Shown here: positions 26,240 through 38,639 of the stretch, piece after piece
Layout of the letters: every line of letters begins with the position of its first letter
Numbering within the stretch: position 1 is the first letter of the stretch
Assembly: GCA_001939145.1 (NCBI GenBank)
Contig: LSRX01000416.1
Coordinates: 30,428-94,427, forward strand
DNA length: 64,000 bases
Direction: 5' to 3'
From: Symbiodinium microadriaticum
Lineage: Eukaryota > Sar > Dinophyceae > Suessiales > Symbiodiniaceae
Notes under the pieces: generated by a model
What the model was told of the DNA's origin: nothing
The model's database searches: none
What the model saw: only the letters and a program-made list of their open reading frames with translations
Made by a program: the position numbers and the translations under genes

Positions 26240-29200
26240 GCGCAGAGACGCACACACATCTACGCCGCGAGTCGAATGTTGCCTGTTTCGTCCGCAAGGG
26301 ACGTCAACGTCGCCACAAAGACCATGGTGCTAGAAATCCCCAACCCAGGCTTAGACCCGGTACACCAAGCTACCGAAGCCTTCAATTAACGAGACTGACC
26401 ACGCAGGAAGGCATCGGACCAAGCTACGAAGTCGAAAGTGTTGGATGGTCTTAGCTGGTGGAAATAGTGTCATGCATCCGGACTGGGCCGAAGTAAGGGC
26501 GGTGCTGCTTTTCAGGCTGGCTTATGCGAGAGCGATCTGTGATTCCAAGTTGCGTGCCCATCGCAAGGACACGCACCGATGAAGAGGTCATAGATGCGCT
26601 AGATGCGAGTGGACTGTTTATTGAGTTCGATGCCCGAGAACTGTCGAAGCCTGCACTCACTTCCTAAAGGGGTGCCGGTTTTGCCGGGGAGCTGCCTGCC
26701 TGGGTAGACCTGCCCGGCATCTTGGCCACCAGGCAGCGCCACCTTGTGGCAATGTTGGCAAAGGAAGCATCCAATGAATTCCTGCGCAATGTGCAGGCTT
26801 GGCACAACTGCAAGTCATGTTTCGGCGGGGGGGCCCGCACTTTCTCTTCCACCCCCCCCTTCTCTTTGACTTGCTACTTGGACTGGTGCAAACCGTAGCA
26901 CCACTGGCGAGGTACGAGCTTCACGGTCTATTTAGCCCATACAGACACAGCAACACACTATTGACCGCTCAGCTTCGGAAGCCCAAACAACGCAGTTGAG
27001 ATGCGAGCTTGAGCAATGACAGAGAAGAGCGCGTATGGGAAAAAAGCCGAGCAACTTGCTCCAAGTATAATCCGTGCGAGAAGGTCTTCTTGAAGTTGCG
27101 ATCCTTCCAGACCTGGACATCTTTCGACCACTTCAGAACAAAGCCTCCCACAACAGCAACAGATATCATGCTCGCATATCGCATGCTCGTCTGACTTATT
27201 GTGACTGATCTGTTGTTCGCCGCTCCAAAATTCCAGTCTGACGTCTACTGAATCTGTTGCTTCGAGTTCCTGACACATGGTGGTCTTGATGTCCTCAACT
27301 AATTCTTTCTTCGGGCTGTCCTCTGGCTCACTTGTTCAGCTACCACATCTCGACGTACTTGCCACAACCGCAACTACCTTCATCCTAGAATGTGCGGGTT
27401 TGACGGCTAGGAGCCTTGTATTAGAGGAAGGCAGGCGTCTCTTCTGCTGCTCGGGAACGTGCTGCCACGCCTGTAATCCTCGTCGGAGGCCAGCCGGTTG
27501 AAGCCAGCCGTTGCCCTTCAAGTCAAAAAGAGCTTCTGCCAACGCCTCCTCCTCTGCGCCTCGGCGCCTCGAAGCCTCGGCTCTGCACAGCTTCTCCTTG
27601 TATCCGACAGTTGCGAATTTAACCCTGGGGTGGTCAGGGCAGCCGCGAAAAAGAAAATGGGCGCTGAAGGCTTAGCCTTGTGCAAGACTGGCAGCCGCTC
27701 CCAACAAACTTCCAGATGCTTGCAGGCAAGAGTCCCCCCCGGCAATCTCGTCGCGAAGCGCCGTTCCTTGCAGAGAATGCTTCTTCGTTCCCATTCCACC
27801 TTGCTCAAGACCTCCGCTGCAGGTTGCTTGCATTAGGGCCCACACCGCAGCGGTCTCTTGCGAAAACAAGCTAGCCCACTTCTGGTTCTTTTCGTGTCTA
27901 GCTACGACCGGCGACTATATTATAATGTTTCCTCTTCTCGCCCGTGTCTTTGTGCTCTCTGTAGGCGAATGTGGCAATGCTGCCGAGGAGCATTAAACAC
28001 CAGGCTTCGGCATGTTGGCACAAGAAATGTGTCGCGCTTGTACCGTTGCGAAACATGTGCCCACAAATTCCCACGGCCAAGCACTGAGTGAGGAATTTTT
28101 ATCGGGGCCCACATGGCTCACAGTGTTTTTCGCACTACGGAAACAGCCGTAATCTGAAGCTATTGCCTTGGAAAGCCAATGTCTTCCAGGACTTAGACTG
28201 CAATGTGCGTAGGCAAAACATGAGCGATTGCTGCTCACCGATGAAGAGGCTCATGAACCACATTGAACGGCGCGAAGCTGGTTCTACCTTGGCCTACGCC
28301 TTGAGATCCCTGGCCCTCCCTCCTTCGTGGACTTGCTCTCTCCCTTACGTGTGCCCACCCCCGCGCCCGCGCACTCGGTGCTTTTTGCTCCGGCTCCGCT
28401 GGGCGGCGACTGGAGGCCGAGAGTCCCTCAGAGTTCGTCCTGGCAGCGGCGGTTTTGTTTTTTTTGTCGCCGACCGCGACGACCGCGCGTCCCCCGCGCC
28501 TTGGGGTGTCGGAGGGCGGCTCCGGAGGCCTCCGCCTCCTCCAAGCAGGCGCCCGCATGCCGGACCAGGGCCTCCGAGAGGGCGAGCAGGCGCACGGCGC
28601 ACGGGGCACGGGCTGCTTAAGACATGGCCGGGCCTGGTAGGTGCAGCGCGAGGGCTCACTGACCTCCACGACTTCCTGCAGCAAGACGTCTGGCAACAGT
28701 GCTCTACATATGTGGCCCCCCTCTGCGCTGCGCGCTGGAGCGCCTCTTCAGCGCCGCACTCGAAGACCACCTTCAAAGTGCGAGCGGGGCCTCCGTAGCC
28801 TCAGCCGTGCCGCGCGGCGCAGCTCCCTTCGCTCATACAATCGCTTACAATCGGCCCGCGCGGCTGCTCAGTTACGCTTTGTGTTTTTGGCCCAGCGGCA
28901 CATGTCCCCATCTTTGAAGAGGGCCTCCGAAGAGGAAGTGAAGCCTCGCAGCAAAAAGGCGGAGAGCGGAGCGGAGAGCGGCCACTGTATATGCAGCAGT
29001 CGTCGGGGGCCCCCGGCCGCTCCAGGTGCCGAGGCGGGTGAAGGACTGCTTCGCATCCTTGAAGAAGCAAAGCTTGTAAGTGTACCTCACAAAAGGGGCG
29101 TGCGCTTGGCCTTCTTGGAACGCAGCCTCCGAGAAGCTACGCATCGTTTCCCCGAACCAGAAGACAGAGCTCCCACCTCATACCTGTACACATGCGCTCT

Positions 29201-30700
29201 AGCGCGCAAGTGCCCGAACTAGCATCCTGGCATATTGTACAGGGCAGAAAAGAAGCGGTGGCAGTTGCCTGCAGGCGAGAACGACAAGAAAACCTAACCC
29301 GAATTCGTCGCGACACGGTCGCCACAGCACACATGCACACGTCTGAATGCGGTGCGAACTGAGAGCAACGCAAGCGGAGAATGACAACAACGCAGGCGCA
29401 GCGGACTCAGTAGATAAAAAGTACGAATAGAGGCCGTGGTTGGCCGCGGTTGCGGTTCGAGGAGCAGACCGAGGTTTTCGAGAACACGGAGCTCTTGAGG
29501 ACGAAAGCCCAACCCCTCAGTCAGAACCCAGTTTGGGAGCCTGCCACCAAGATGGGAAAGCGGGAAGAGTGGAAGGACGTGGAAATACGACCAACGGGTC
29601 TGTTCTGTTCCGCCCGAACATGAAACTCGGCTTAGATCCGCCACAGCAGCGGAAGACTATTTAGATATGGCAGCAACATATTTCCTTTATTCAACAGACA
29701 GGGTGGGATGCAAGCGTCGTGTCTGCGCCGACCGTGTCACGAGTGCATTCGTGAGCCGCGGCCCAGGGCGAGACAAGCTGCGAAGCCCTCTTCTGCATGT
29801 CAGATTGCCCTGAAAAACACAACGTCGAGCAAGACAGACACACAAAGCATCCCTGAAGCCTTGCTTTGCTGTGCTGCGATGTAGGCTGCGCGACTGGGCC
29901 CAGTGCTCGGAGGTCTTGTGCTCCAGGCACTTGTCTCGCAGACTGGCAAAGCCCAACATCTCCTCCGCCGCTTCTCACAACGGGAGGAGGGGGAGGGACC
30001 ATGGAGGGGAGGGGATCATGTGGAGGAAGCTGCTGACTGGGCGCTCGAAACAGCCGTCAGTCGGGCCCGTCCTCGGGGAGTTCCTGCAGCAGATGTGACG
30101 TGAGACGTGACACCGCTTGACACCTCTAAAACCACGAAGATTCGTTGTCTGCAAGAGCCTCATCTGCTTTAGATCTTCGCTCTACGACTCTACGTCACTG
30201 CCATTGCTTCTTTATGTGGGTTGTACAGAGAATCCTTGTCTGCTTCTCCTTTTCCCGGCTCATCACGACACAGCGCTAGTCTCCATGGTCTCCATCAACT
30301 GCTTGATAATCTTGTCTGATAAGATGCTTTTCATTTGGCGAAGTGCAACTCGTTGTGCCAGAGACCTCACGCTTTTTCGGGTTTCGCGGGTTTTACACAC
30401 CATAAAAGCTGCCAAAACGCCCAACATGTTGGACCTCAGGCTGGCCCTGTTGCTTAGCCAGTTGTCCTGTGCTGAAATAACTTTTGCGGCACCGCTTGTT
30501 TTTGGAAGATAGAGAACGATAGACTGTAGATTGTAGCTCCCATTACAACAGAACCGTTTCCCGCTTCAGCACTTCTCCACTTGATTTCCCGGCAGCCGAA
30601 TGTTGAGGCTGACATACTGGAGGAAGGTTCCTGCTTGGGTGAGTGTGGAGAGATCACAAGGCTAAGGGGGGCACGTCTCAAGCGAAAAGCACGTTGATTC
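26240..30700. other. No gene identified
   Basis: Mixed sequence without a protein I can name. A minus frame at 26958-27278 includes a possible membrane segment (IILGASCSAFFPYALF). A plus stretch at 28903-29068 is Glu/Lys-rich and ends in GTAAGT, a good splice donor. The evidence is too weak for gene calls. Confidence 0.4.
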
Positions 30701-30733
30701 GGCCGGTATAGCTCCATTTAGCAGTGGGGAGCA

Positions 30734-33100
30734 TTGAGCACATCCCCCCTCCTGCAGCTCCCGCTCCAGGCGCTCGCGCAAGGCCTGCGGGCTGCGACGT
30801 GAATATGGCCGCAGAGCTGAGCTCGCTTTTGACAAAAAGACTGGGAACTGGCCCCCATCGGCTCGGCTTCCCGCGGCTTCCGCGCGCCTGCTCCGACTTC
30901 ACCTGCGCCTCAAGCTCCTTCAGCTCCTTCCCTGCAGGGTCCTCGTCCGAGTCGCCTCCGGTGGCGAGGATTCGGAAGGCCGAAGCCTATAGGCCTAGAA
31001 GCCTTCTTCTGAAGGGCACGTGAGGGGCGCTTGGCCGGGCCTGAAGCCTTCTCCTGACTGGCAGCCTCTGCAGACAGCGCGGGCATGCAGGGTCTCCGGA
31101 TTCCGCTCAGTCGGCACTCCCTACACCTCCGCGCGCCTCCTCCTCCGGCTTGGAAGGGGCCGGCTCCTCTTCCGGCTCCTCCGGCTCTTCCTCCGGCTCC
31201 TCCGGCTCTGAGAGCTTCAGAGCAGAGCAGAGGGCGGCGTCTCGGCCCGGCCTGCATGGCATCGGCTCCCTCCATCCACCTCTGCAGTGCCAAAAAGAAG
31301 AGGAGGAGGCAAAGGGGGGGTCTCTCGGGGAAACTTGGAGAAAAAAGAGCGCGGGAGCAGTTGTCAAACAGGCCATGGCGGCTTGGCATACTCGGAGACC
31401 ACCTTGCTGGTGGTGCTCGTGGAGCTCGCTCCTGCAGAGCTGACGCTTCAGCCAAGACTCCCAGCGACGGACTGCCGACTGAGCGCCTTGCCTGCGTCGG
31501 CGCCCTTTGTCTGCGCCTGACAAAGGGCCCCGCCTTGAGCCTACGAGTGCAAAAGCCGCCCCTGCGGTGTGGCGTCGCGTGCCTCCAGGGATGCGATTTT
31601 GGCCTCCGCGAAATCAGGCGGCAGTGACAGTTTAGCGCGGCCCGGATCCCTGGTGTTCAGAATGTATACAGTTGGCGGTTTCCCGAGATATGTACCTTGC
31701 AAATAAGACACCGAACACCAGAGTCACTAGCAGAGGGCCCGGCAATAGCTAGCTGCCAAGGTTTCAATTTCGGCTTCTTGCAACACATCGAGACATGTAC
31801 ACTGTACACAATGATGTACCTGTCAACCTGCTTCGACGGTGAGATGGAGTTTTAAGGGGAGAGAGTTGTCTTCAGTCTTTACCCCGGATCCGGAACAGCT
31901 GAGGCCAAGACTTCCAAGGATTTCACCTTCTCCCTGAGCCTGCGATGAAAGCTCTGCTGGGCTCAGCTGCCCTGCCGAGCTGAGCCAGAGTCGATGCGCG
32001 CCCCCCAGGCCCAGGGGAGCCTTGGCAACTCGGTCTTGCACTCCTCCTGCAACTTCACGGCCTCGAGCTCCTCCTCGACTCTGTGCTGACGCTGCTGCGC
32101 TCCGCACACCCTCCGGAGACCCCGGCCGGACGTCGAAGGTCCTTCCGCTTCCGCGCCTCGCCCAGGCGCGCCTCCAGCTCGGGCAGCTGTGCCAGCAGCC
32201 TCGCAGCTCAGACTTCGCGGCCTCCCCATCCACCCCAGAAGCCCGTCACCTGTCCAGATCCTCGCGCTTTTGGACAAGGCTCTGCTTCGCCTTTACGGGG
32301 CAAAAGGGCAGAAAAGCCGGCCTGGCCACAACAGCGCCCCTCCTCCGTGATGGTCTGCTGCTTCACTTCCAAACCAGCGCCTCAGAGCCGGAAAAAGAGC
32401 AGCGCCGCGCCATGCGGCCATTGGCACCCACGTGTGCCCTCTGTGCCGCTCTCTTTGTGTCTGGCGGAGGTCTTTCAACTTCCGCTCCCGCTCGGCTTGC
32501 AGGCGCTCACCTGCAGAGAGGCATTCTGTGGCCCGGCCCGCCCGCAAACAACACACGAGCCGGCTCTCTCTCGCGCGAAGACGAAGGCCCGCAAAGACCG
32601 CCTTCTTCTCGGCAAGTGTTCGGACCTGTCTGCAAGGAATCAACTTTGCTGATTGGGGGGACGCGTTCCGCGTGCGCCGGCTTTTGGGCCCCCGACATCG
32701 AGTACTGCGCGAGGCTTCCTGCAGGCAAAGACAGAGAGGAGAATCTCCGATCACGGCTCATATAGCCACAATGCAAGCGAGCAGGGCCGCTCCTCATCAG
32801 AGCCGTCGCAGCAGTCACAGATTCCATCCCCGACCCTGGACACGTAGACCTCGCAGCAGTGCAAATAACAACGGCTTCGGACTGACAGGGCTCGGGGCCC
32901 TCAGTTTGGCCCGCTCTATATATGCGGCCCACACCAGCCGCGCTGCGCTGCCTGCATTGCTGCAATGGAAGAGAGCCTGTCGCAGAAGGCACGCGCGCTG
33001 TGCTTGTTGCAGTGGCCCAAACAAGTGCCTCAGAGGCACCAGCGCAGGCTCCAGTTCCTGCGCTGCGACGGAGCTGAACCAAGGCCGGCAAGGCACCGCC
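30734..33100 (-). CDS. Candidate coiled-coil protein, several short exons
   Basis: In-frame minus blocks separated by non-coding sequence look like exons of a charged coiled-coil protein: near 32540-32430 AGERLQAERERKLKDLRQTQ; near 32190-32130 LPELEARLGEARKRKDLRR; near 32075-32010 HRVEEELEAVKLQEECKTEL; near 31215-31145 an acidic Pro/Glu block ending before GGTGTAGG; near 30970-30910 FRILATGGDSDEDPAGKELKELEAQ followed by GTGAAG; and near 30800-30750 ALRERLERELQEGG. I cannot identify the family or join the exons with confidence. It lies downstream, on the same strand, of the CLC exons. Confidence 0.35.
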
Positions 33101-33621
33101 GCTCCGTGCCTGGCTCATCCGATCCGTCTGGGCAGTCGCAAAAATCGTCGTTTACCTCCGCGATTTGCACCTGCAAGCAGACGACAAAAAAAGGACAAGA
33201 CGAGTTCTGTCCGGTTCATTGAATCTCCGATGACGACCGAGCCGCCCAAGAGGGGCCTACGTGGAAACGATGGGAGGCTGTGTGCCGCTCTCTGATCTTC
33301 AATTCCTTGTGACACCAGAAACGTCCGGCTCGCAGGGTCCCAGATTGGGGTCCCAGATTGGGCCTCGTCACTACCCCTGAGCCTACAGAGCTACAGGGAA
33401 AACAGGAAACTCTACGCCTGGAGTGTACATGGCTAGCAAGTCTGGCGTTTTCTTGCTTGCGTGAAAATGCTAAATATAACAAGACAGCATCAATAGCATA
33501 ATCAATAACACAACAGGAAGAGACATGGTAAATAAAGTTTATAATACTTTTTGTCCTGAACAAATAACATGGGCACCTTGAAAAAGGAGGGCTTATAAGG
33601 CAGGTTGCAGGCCCCCCCCCC

Positions 33622-33641
33622 NNNNNNNNNNNNNNNNNNNN
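33622..33641. other. Assembly gap (20 N)
   Basis: Twenty Ns follow a C11 run and precede CCACCCACCC. The true length may differ, and frames crossing it are meaningless. Confidence 1.
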
Positions 33642-34890
33642 CCACCCACCCGCAGCTGCCTCCGTGGTGGTGCTTCCGCACCGGAAGGTGGCTCCGCTGT
33701 ATCGCCCTTGCAGATCTGGCGCCACGCCTCGAACCATCGCCAGGGCCGCTCGCCCGGCACCTCAGCTCGGAAAGCCGCAACCCCGCCGGAGATGAGCCCT
33801 TTAAGAGTCTGAATGAAAGCCATGCAGGCATGCTCTCAAGGTCCGATCCGATTCCACTCTCTGAAAAAATGTGCCTTGCTGGGTTTCCGGGCTCAAGGCA
33901 CCCAGCAGGCGCCACATCGCCGCAGCGGTCCCGAAGAGAACCAAAACCTCCTGGCCACCCGCCAGCGAGAGAAGGTCCGCTGGCAAAGTCCGCAAGAACG
34001 TGTGGTGTTGTGTATGCGGCTCTGTAGGCGTCTCCACCAGGACTCTGTGGTTTGTCTGTCTACGCGGCTTCTTCATGACATGGCTTTCTCTCAAGGCCCC
34101 CTGTGAGCAACACGGCAAGCTCTTCTGTTCCTACTCCTACACTGACGGAAACTAGAAAGCTTCGCTCCGCAGCACGCACTGCTGATGCCGTGAACGCAAC
34201 GCGAAGAGTCTGCAGCTCTCGGCCCCTTTTTTTTTTCTGCAGAAGCGAGATGTATAGGGCATTATCGGGTGTGACGTGAGACAGCTCGCGGAGTCGGAGG
34301 CGGCGATCAGATCTGCCAGGAGAAATGCAGAGACAGCGCACTCTCGCTCTCGCAGAGTCGCTCTCCGCTTCGCCGCTCCGCTTCGCTCTCCGCTCCCTCT
34401 GCTCTGTGGCCCCGGCCTCGCGGCTCATGAGCGTGCTGAGGGTGATGTGGCCTTGCCTGCATGTGCTTTGTGCTGGCTGCCGCGGGGATCTCCGCTCTCC
34501 GCGCCGCTCCCCGCGGGTCGCTCCGCTTTGAGGCTAGGCCCGGCACAGGAGGCCACGATCCGTGACGTAGACCACTCCATCGCTCTCGGCCTGAAAAGGC
34601 TTCGACTCCACTGCAGTCACTGCAGTCGTTGCTCATACTTTGCACGTTGGCACCAATTCTTTTGCGGCCAAGCGGCAACCTTCATCAAGAGGTACACCTC
34701 AACTGTGGATCTGTCTATAAGACTACAAGAGACTACTCGTCTCTCTCTGCGCACTCTCTGAGGCTCCCTGCATCCTTGACGGTGCAATCCGGCGAGACGC
34801 GCACCGGGGAGCCCTCCACCAGGGCCTCGCTACCTCTGAGCGCGCGCGCGCGCGTCAGAAGCGGGGCGCTGCTGCATGGCATCCGTGGCT
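33642..34890. other. No gene identified
   Basis: GC-rich sequence between the gap and the CLC exons, with a short (GC)n run near 34840-34855. No frame with recognisable homology. Confidence 0.4.
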
Positions 34891-34899
34891 GCGCTCAGT

Positions 34900-36356
34900 C
34901 TGAGCTTTGGGGCCGTCTGGGGGTGCCTGGAACTGTGGATCCATGAGATCCTCACAGGAGTATACGCACTCTCGAACACTCTACCCTTTGAGGGAAGGAG
35001 AGTCTCAGTCCCGGACGATTTCCCGGTCGGGCGTCTCGCCTCTGGGATCGAGCATCGTCACCAGCCGCCTCGAGACTCGCGCAGGACATGGGCCTCTTTC
35101 GAGACGTAGCTCACCATTTCTGAGCCCAGCGGCTCGACGTTCTTCCGAGTCATGGTCCCCTCCAGCAGGCCCTGGGCTTCCGCTCTCTCCGAAACTCTTA
35201 TCAACTCTGCTCCTTTCAGAGCTCTTATTTCTGTCAACACCATGGCAGGGCCTATTTATCCAGGCCGTGCTGGAATCGACCTTCTTTTTCGACCCTGACT
35301 GGCAGTCTGAGCCCCCTTCCTTGTCAGAAACGTCCCAGGCCAACGGCCGGACCTGCAATGTGCGGAAGCCCCACTCCCCGGTCTTCGCCGGCTCTCCGCT
35401 GTCTCAGGTCCGATCGATGGGGAAGAAGTCGTGCTTCGTGCTGGTGAGCCTCACGGGCCGTCAGGCACAGACGCCCGGTCACGGGACTGCCGGCACCGCG
35501 CAAGCCCTGGCTGCCGCCAGAAGGCACGTGCAGCAGGTGCCGCAGTGTCAGCATCTGTGGCAAACCTCTGCGACCGCTTTCAAAGAACAAGGGTGCAGGG
35601 GCTATAGCCCTGGCGAAGCTAGAGTGTCCTAGGCCGCACGGCATTCGCTCATGTCAGCGACGGTCATCACTTTCATAACGGGCTCGATGGCCTTGTCCTT
35701 TCGTCCCCCTAAACACGCACACGTTTGGGGCCGGAGGTCGGGCGCCCCCCCAAACAAGAGGCCCTTAAGCGCCGTCCGTGAAGGTGATGGCTGGGATGCC
35801 GCCCAGGTTCCGCGTCTGGCACAGGAGTTCCCGCGCCCACACTCGCACACACTCTCCCGTTGCAAAATCTCGTTGGAGCTCACCGCCAAGTTTGCGTCGA
35901 AGAAGGGCAGGGACACCTGACATACAGAGAGACTACAGGGCTTCTCTGAGGAAGTCGGCGGGTCGACGTGCCTTGTTCGCCACGAAGATCGCGGTGAGCG
36001 CGGAGCTGCAGAGCGGCAGCACGGAGTTCGGCAAGGCCAAGACCTGCGCGGAGGCAAAAAGCGAAGAGACTCCGACTCCGACGCTCCGCTCGCTCGCCGC
36101 TCGCCTCGAAGACGGTGATGGCCATGGCGAAGGCCCGGCAGACGGCCGCGCAGAAGGCGCTGGCACCGACGATGCCGCAGCCTCGGCGACGACCACTCGG
36201 CGGGCGCGCGCAACAACAAGAGCGCCCCCCAAGAAAAGGTTCTCCCCACGCTGGGGCTCCGGCGGGCCATGAAGGCGCCGCGCTGCAGCTCCGAAGGGGG
36301 AAGGCCTCCGAGTCAGAGACAAAGTCTGAGAGGCCCTCTCTTTCGAGTTCCCCTTT

Positions 36357-36395
<39 letters not shown>

Positions 36396-37250
36396 GGGTG
36401 TGTCTGTGTGTGTGTGTGTCTCTTCTCCTTCAGTCTCCGAGGAAAGCGCCATCCTTGCTCAGAAGAAGATCGACGAACCAGTCCGGCCTAAGAGACGGGA
36501 AGGCGGGAAGGGCCGCGCTCTTCAAGATCTCTCCTCTCTCAGCGCAGCTGTGCTCAGCCCGAGCTTGACAGGAGCTGAGCCGCTGACAGGAGCACGTGGG
36601 CGTAGACGCGTCCGAGCAGACCGCCGATGATCATCGTTGGTGCGACCACCTCGCGCGAGGAGCAGATGAAAGCTGCTGAGGTCCGCTGTCGACCAGACTG
36701 GCCCGAGCCGTTGCAAAAAAGGCCGCGGATCGAAGGCTAGGCTCGCCGCTCCCGCGGGTATGGCCGAGGACAAGGCCTTAAGGGCAGGCGAGAGCTTGAG
36801 AGAGAGAGCAGGAGATGGGGGGAGCCGACTGTCGCTCTCAGCCCTGCGCGAGAATGGTCATGCACCACTTCATCAAAAAACCTGAGCTGTTTCTCCGCAT
36901 CGAATGATTGGCGGGTGACGCGATGGAGGCGCGCGAAGGCTCCCCTGCAAGATCAACGTTTAATGTAACTGAGGCACAGAGCGCCAGGGTCCCAGCCACG
37001 CCGGCCCAGGGGAGGACCTCGCGGCCGGCTGGGAGGGAGCCCTGCTGCGTTCTCGCGGCCTGAGGCCGGCGCCCAGGCTTCGGGATCTTTCTGCATCAAA
37101 GTCTTGTCGAAGATCGTGGAGATCAACAGCGGCCTTAGTGGGTTCGCGTGGCCGCAGGCATCGTTGAAGGCATTGCGTACTGAAGCGGCTACTAACGGTT
37201 TCCAGTCTTCGAATTGAAGGGGGGGCCCCTCTTAGGCAGGAGCTGCGGCT
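34900..37250 (-). CDS. CLC-type chloride channel/transporter, C-terminal exons
   Basis: Minus-strand blocks follow the order of the second half of CLC proteins: near 37230-37130 DWKPLVAASVRNAFNDACGH; near 36680-36590 REVVAPTMIIGGLLGRVYAH, matching the conserved GxFxPxxxxGAxxGR helix; near 36190-36100 GIVGASAFCAAVCRAFAMAI then TVFEASGE, matching the YALVGAAAFLGGVxRM region; near 36040-35970 LPNSVLPLCSSALTAIFVAN; near 35900-35880 VSLPFFDANLA followed by GT; and near 35700-35640 and 35190-35110 possible CBS-domain pieces (AIEPVMKVMTVADMS; MTRKNVEPLGSEM then GTGAGC). Exact exon limits are not resolved. CLC proteins move chloride, often in exchange for protons. The first-half exons are at 52.6-55.2 kb. 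Confidence 0.6.
36361..36392. repeat. (AG)n microsatellite in a CLC intron
   Basis: Sixteen AG units followed by a short (TG)n run to about 36418. Confidence 0.95.
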
Positions 37251-37289
37251 TGCCTCCCAGCAGGGGCAGAGAGGACGCCAGCACAGTGT

Positions 37290-37706
37290 TCAAGGCTGTG
37301 ACCTCGCGACAATCTCTGGAACAACGCGCGACACGTGAGATCTCGCTTTAAGCTGGGGAACGCTGGCCACCAGCGCCAAGTCTCTCCACTTGCCTCCCAA
37401 CCTCACTCTGCGATGGGCTCGCTCAGCGCGCGATGCTGCCTCATCCTCCTCTTTTAGGCTCGCGGCATCCGCAGGAAGCAGCGCTTCAGGCAGCCCGGGC
37501 CAGAGGGGCGGGCCTGGGGTGTAGGGCAGCACTAAAGCGACAACGCACCCAAGGCGCGCCGGGGCGCCTGGCCTGCCCAAGCAGCGGCTCTCCTTGGCCA
37601 CTAGCGGCCTCGCAGCGGCTTCCATTTGCAACATGTCCGCTTGTTCTCTGGCTGCATTTCGGAAGACCTTGCTCGCAAATGAGCGAACAAACATGTGCCG
37701 TTGCAC
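37290..37706 (-). CDS. Possible exon, unknown
   Basis: A minus frame with a plausible charged stretch (LPADAASLKEEDEAASRAER then HRRVRLGGKWRDLALVASVP) in its second half. It sits directly upstream of the CLC second-half exons and may encode a CLC loop or nothing. No homology recognised. Confidence 0.25.
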   Translation of the reverse strand: MQRHMFVRSFASKVFRNAAREQADMLQMEAAARPLVAKESRCLGRPGAPARLGCVVALVLPYTPGPPLWPGLPEALLPADAASLKEEDEAASRAERAHRRVRLGGKWRDLALVASVPQLKARSHVSRVVPEIVARSQP

Positions 37707-38052
37707 ACACCTTGTGCCTTCTTTCTACAAAGCATGCTTTCCAGCTTTCTACAAACGTTCAATTTCGCCTGCGAGGTGCCAATACACCTGATAGGACCCA
37801 CGAGCCCGAATGCAGACACGCGTCACGTACATTGCGAAGATTTATGGATACCACCGACATCATCATGTTTACTTGTGGTATCCATAGACTGTATTTTTCA
37901 GCTTTTTTCAGCCAAATCACTTAATTGCAACTTTTCTTGGCTCCGAACACAGCACGTCTCTGCAGAAGGTTGCAAAACAGGCATCTTAGTTGTAACTTTT
38001 TCTCTCAGATGTAGCTTTTCACCTTTTTCACTCCGAAGCGTTTTCCCCTTCG

Positions 38053-38300
38053 GAATTCACTCCTTTGTGTTTTCGTCTTGGGTATTCACTCCTTAGGGCT
38101 TTCGTCTTGGGTTGAACGTTCCTGCTGGATTCACTGCTTAGGGTTTTCGTCTGCAGGAAAAGGTTCCTGCTGGATTCACCGCTCAGGGTTTTCGTCTTGG
38201 GTATTCAGTGCTTAGGGGTTTCGTCTTGGGTTCAAGTTTCCTGCTGGATCCACTCCTTAGGATTCTCGTCGTCGGTCAAGGATTCCTGCTGAATTCACTC
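38053..38300. repeat. Diverged tandem repeat with TTAGGGTTTTCGTC core
   Basis: Six or so units of ATTCACTSCTTAGGGTTTTC then GTCTTGGG, alternating short (~28 bp) and long (~48 bp, with an added TTCAAGGTTCCTGCTGG). The core contains a TTTAGGG-like telomere word but the array is not telomeric. Confidence 0.8.
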
Positions 38301-38639
38301 TGTTGCTGGGACATGGACAGAGACATGTTCCGCATATGTAACCTTGCTTCAGACATGCCGGCGCACTTGGGGCGTTGGCTCAAGAACCCGAGCAGTATGA
38401 GGAGATGAAGTGTGAAAGATTGTGGGGTTGGATTGTGGGGTGGGATTGTGTACCAGCCTTGGGGCCCACATGGACTCGAACGAGTATTCTTATCTAGATG
38501 ATGTGCCATTTTCTGTTCGTCGTAATCTTCAACATCTGCAGTCCCCAACTCCGTCTCATTTCTCTAGAGTATCAGATACTTCTTCCCCAGATCAGAAACT
38601 GGTTCTGAGCCCAAGTGCTCGCCGTAGTGGACCCCAACC

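Noticed and set aside
28088..28798. 236-codon plus frame and its minus counterparts in GC-rich DNA
   Set aside because: Long open frames are expected in GC-rich sequence; composition is low complexity and no motif was recognised.
29895..30103. Plus frames around the GGGAGGGAGG-rich stretch at 29.98 kb
   Set aside because: Short, purine-biased, no homology; a G-quadruplex is possible but not specific enough to report.
33502..34027. Frames crossing the N run
   Set aside because: The gap length is arbitrary, so any frame across it is meaningless.
38372..38381. TTGGCTCAAG, the last 10 nt of the dinoflagellate spliced leader, upstream of the plus-strand gene
   Set aside because: Only 10 nt match and the rest of the leader is absent; a chance hit is plausible in 128 kb of strand, and the gene appears to contain introns, which argues against a processed cDNA.
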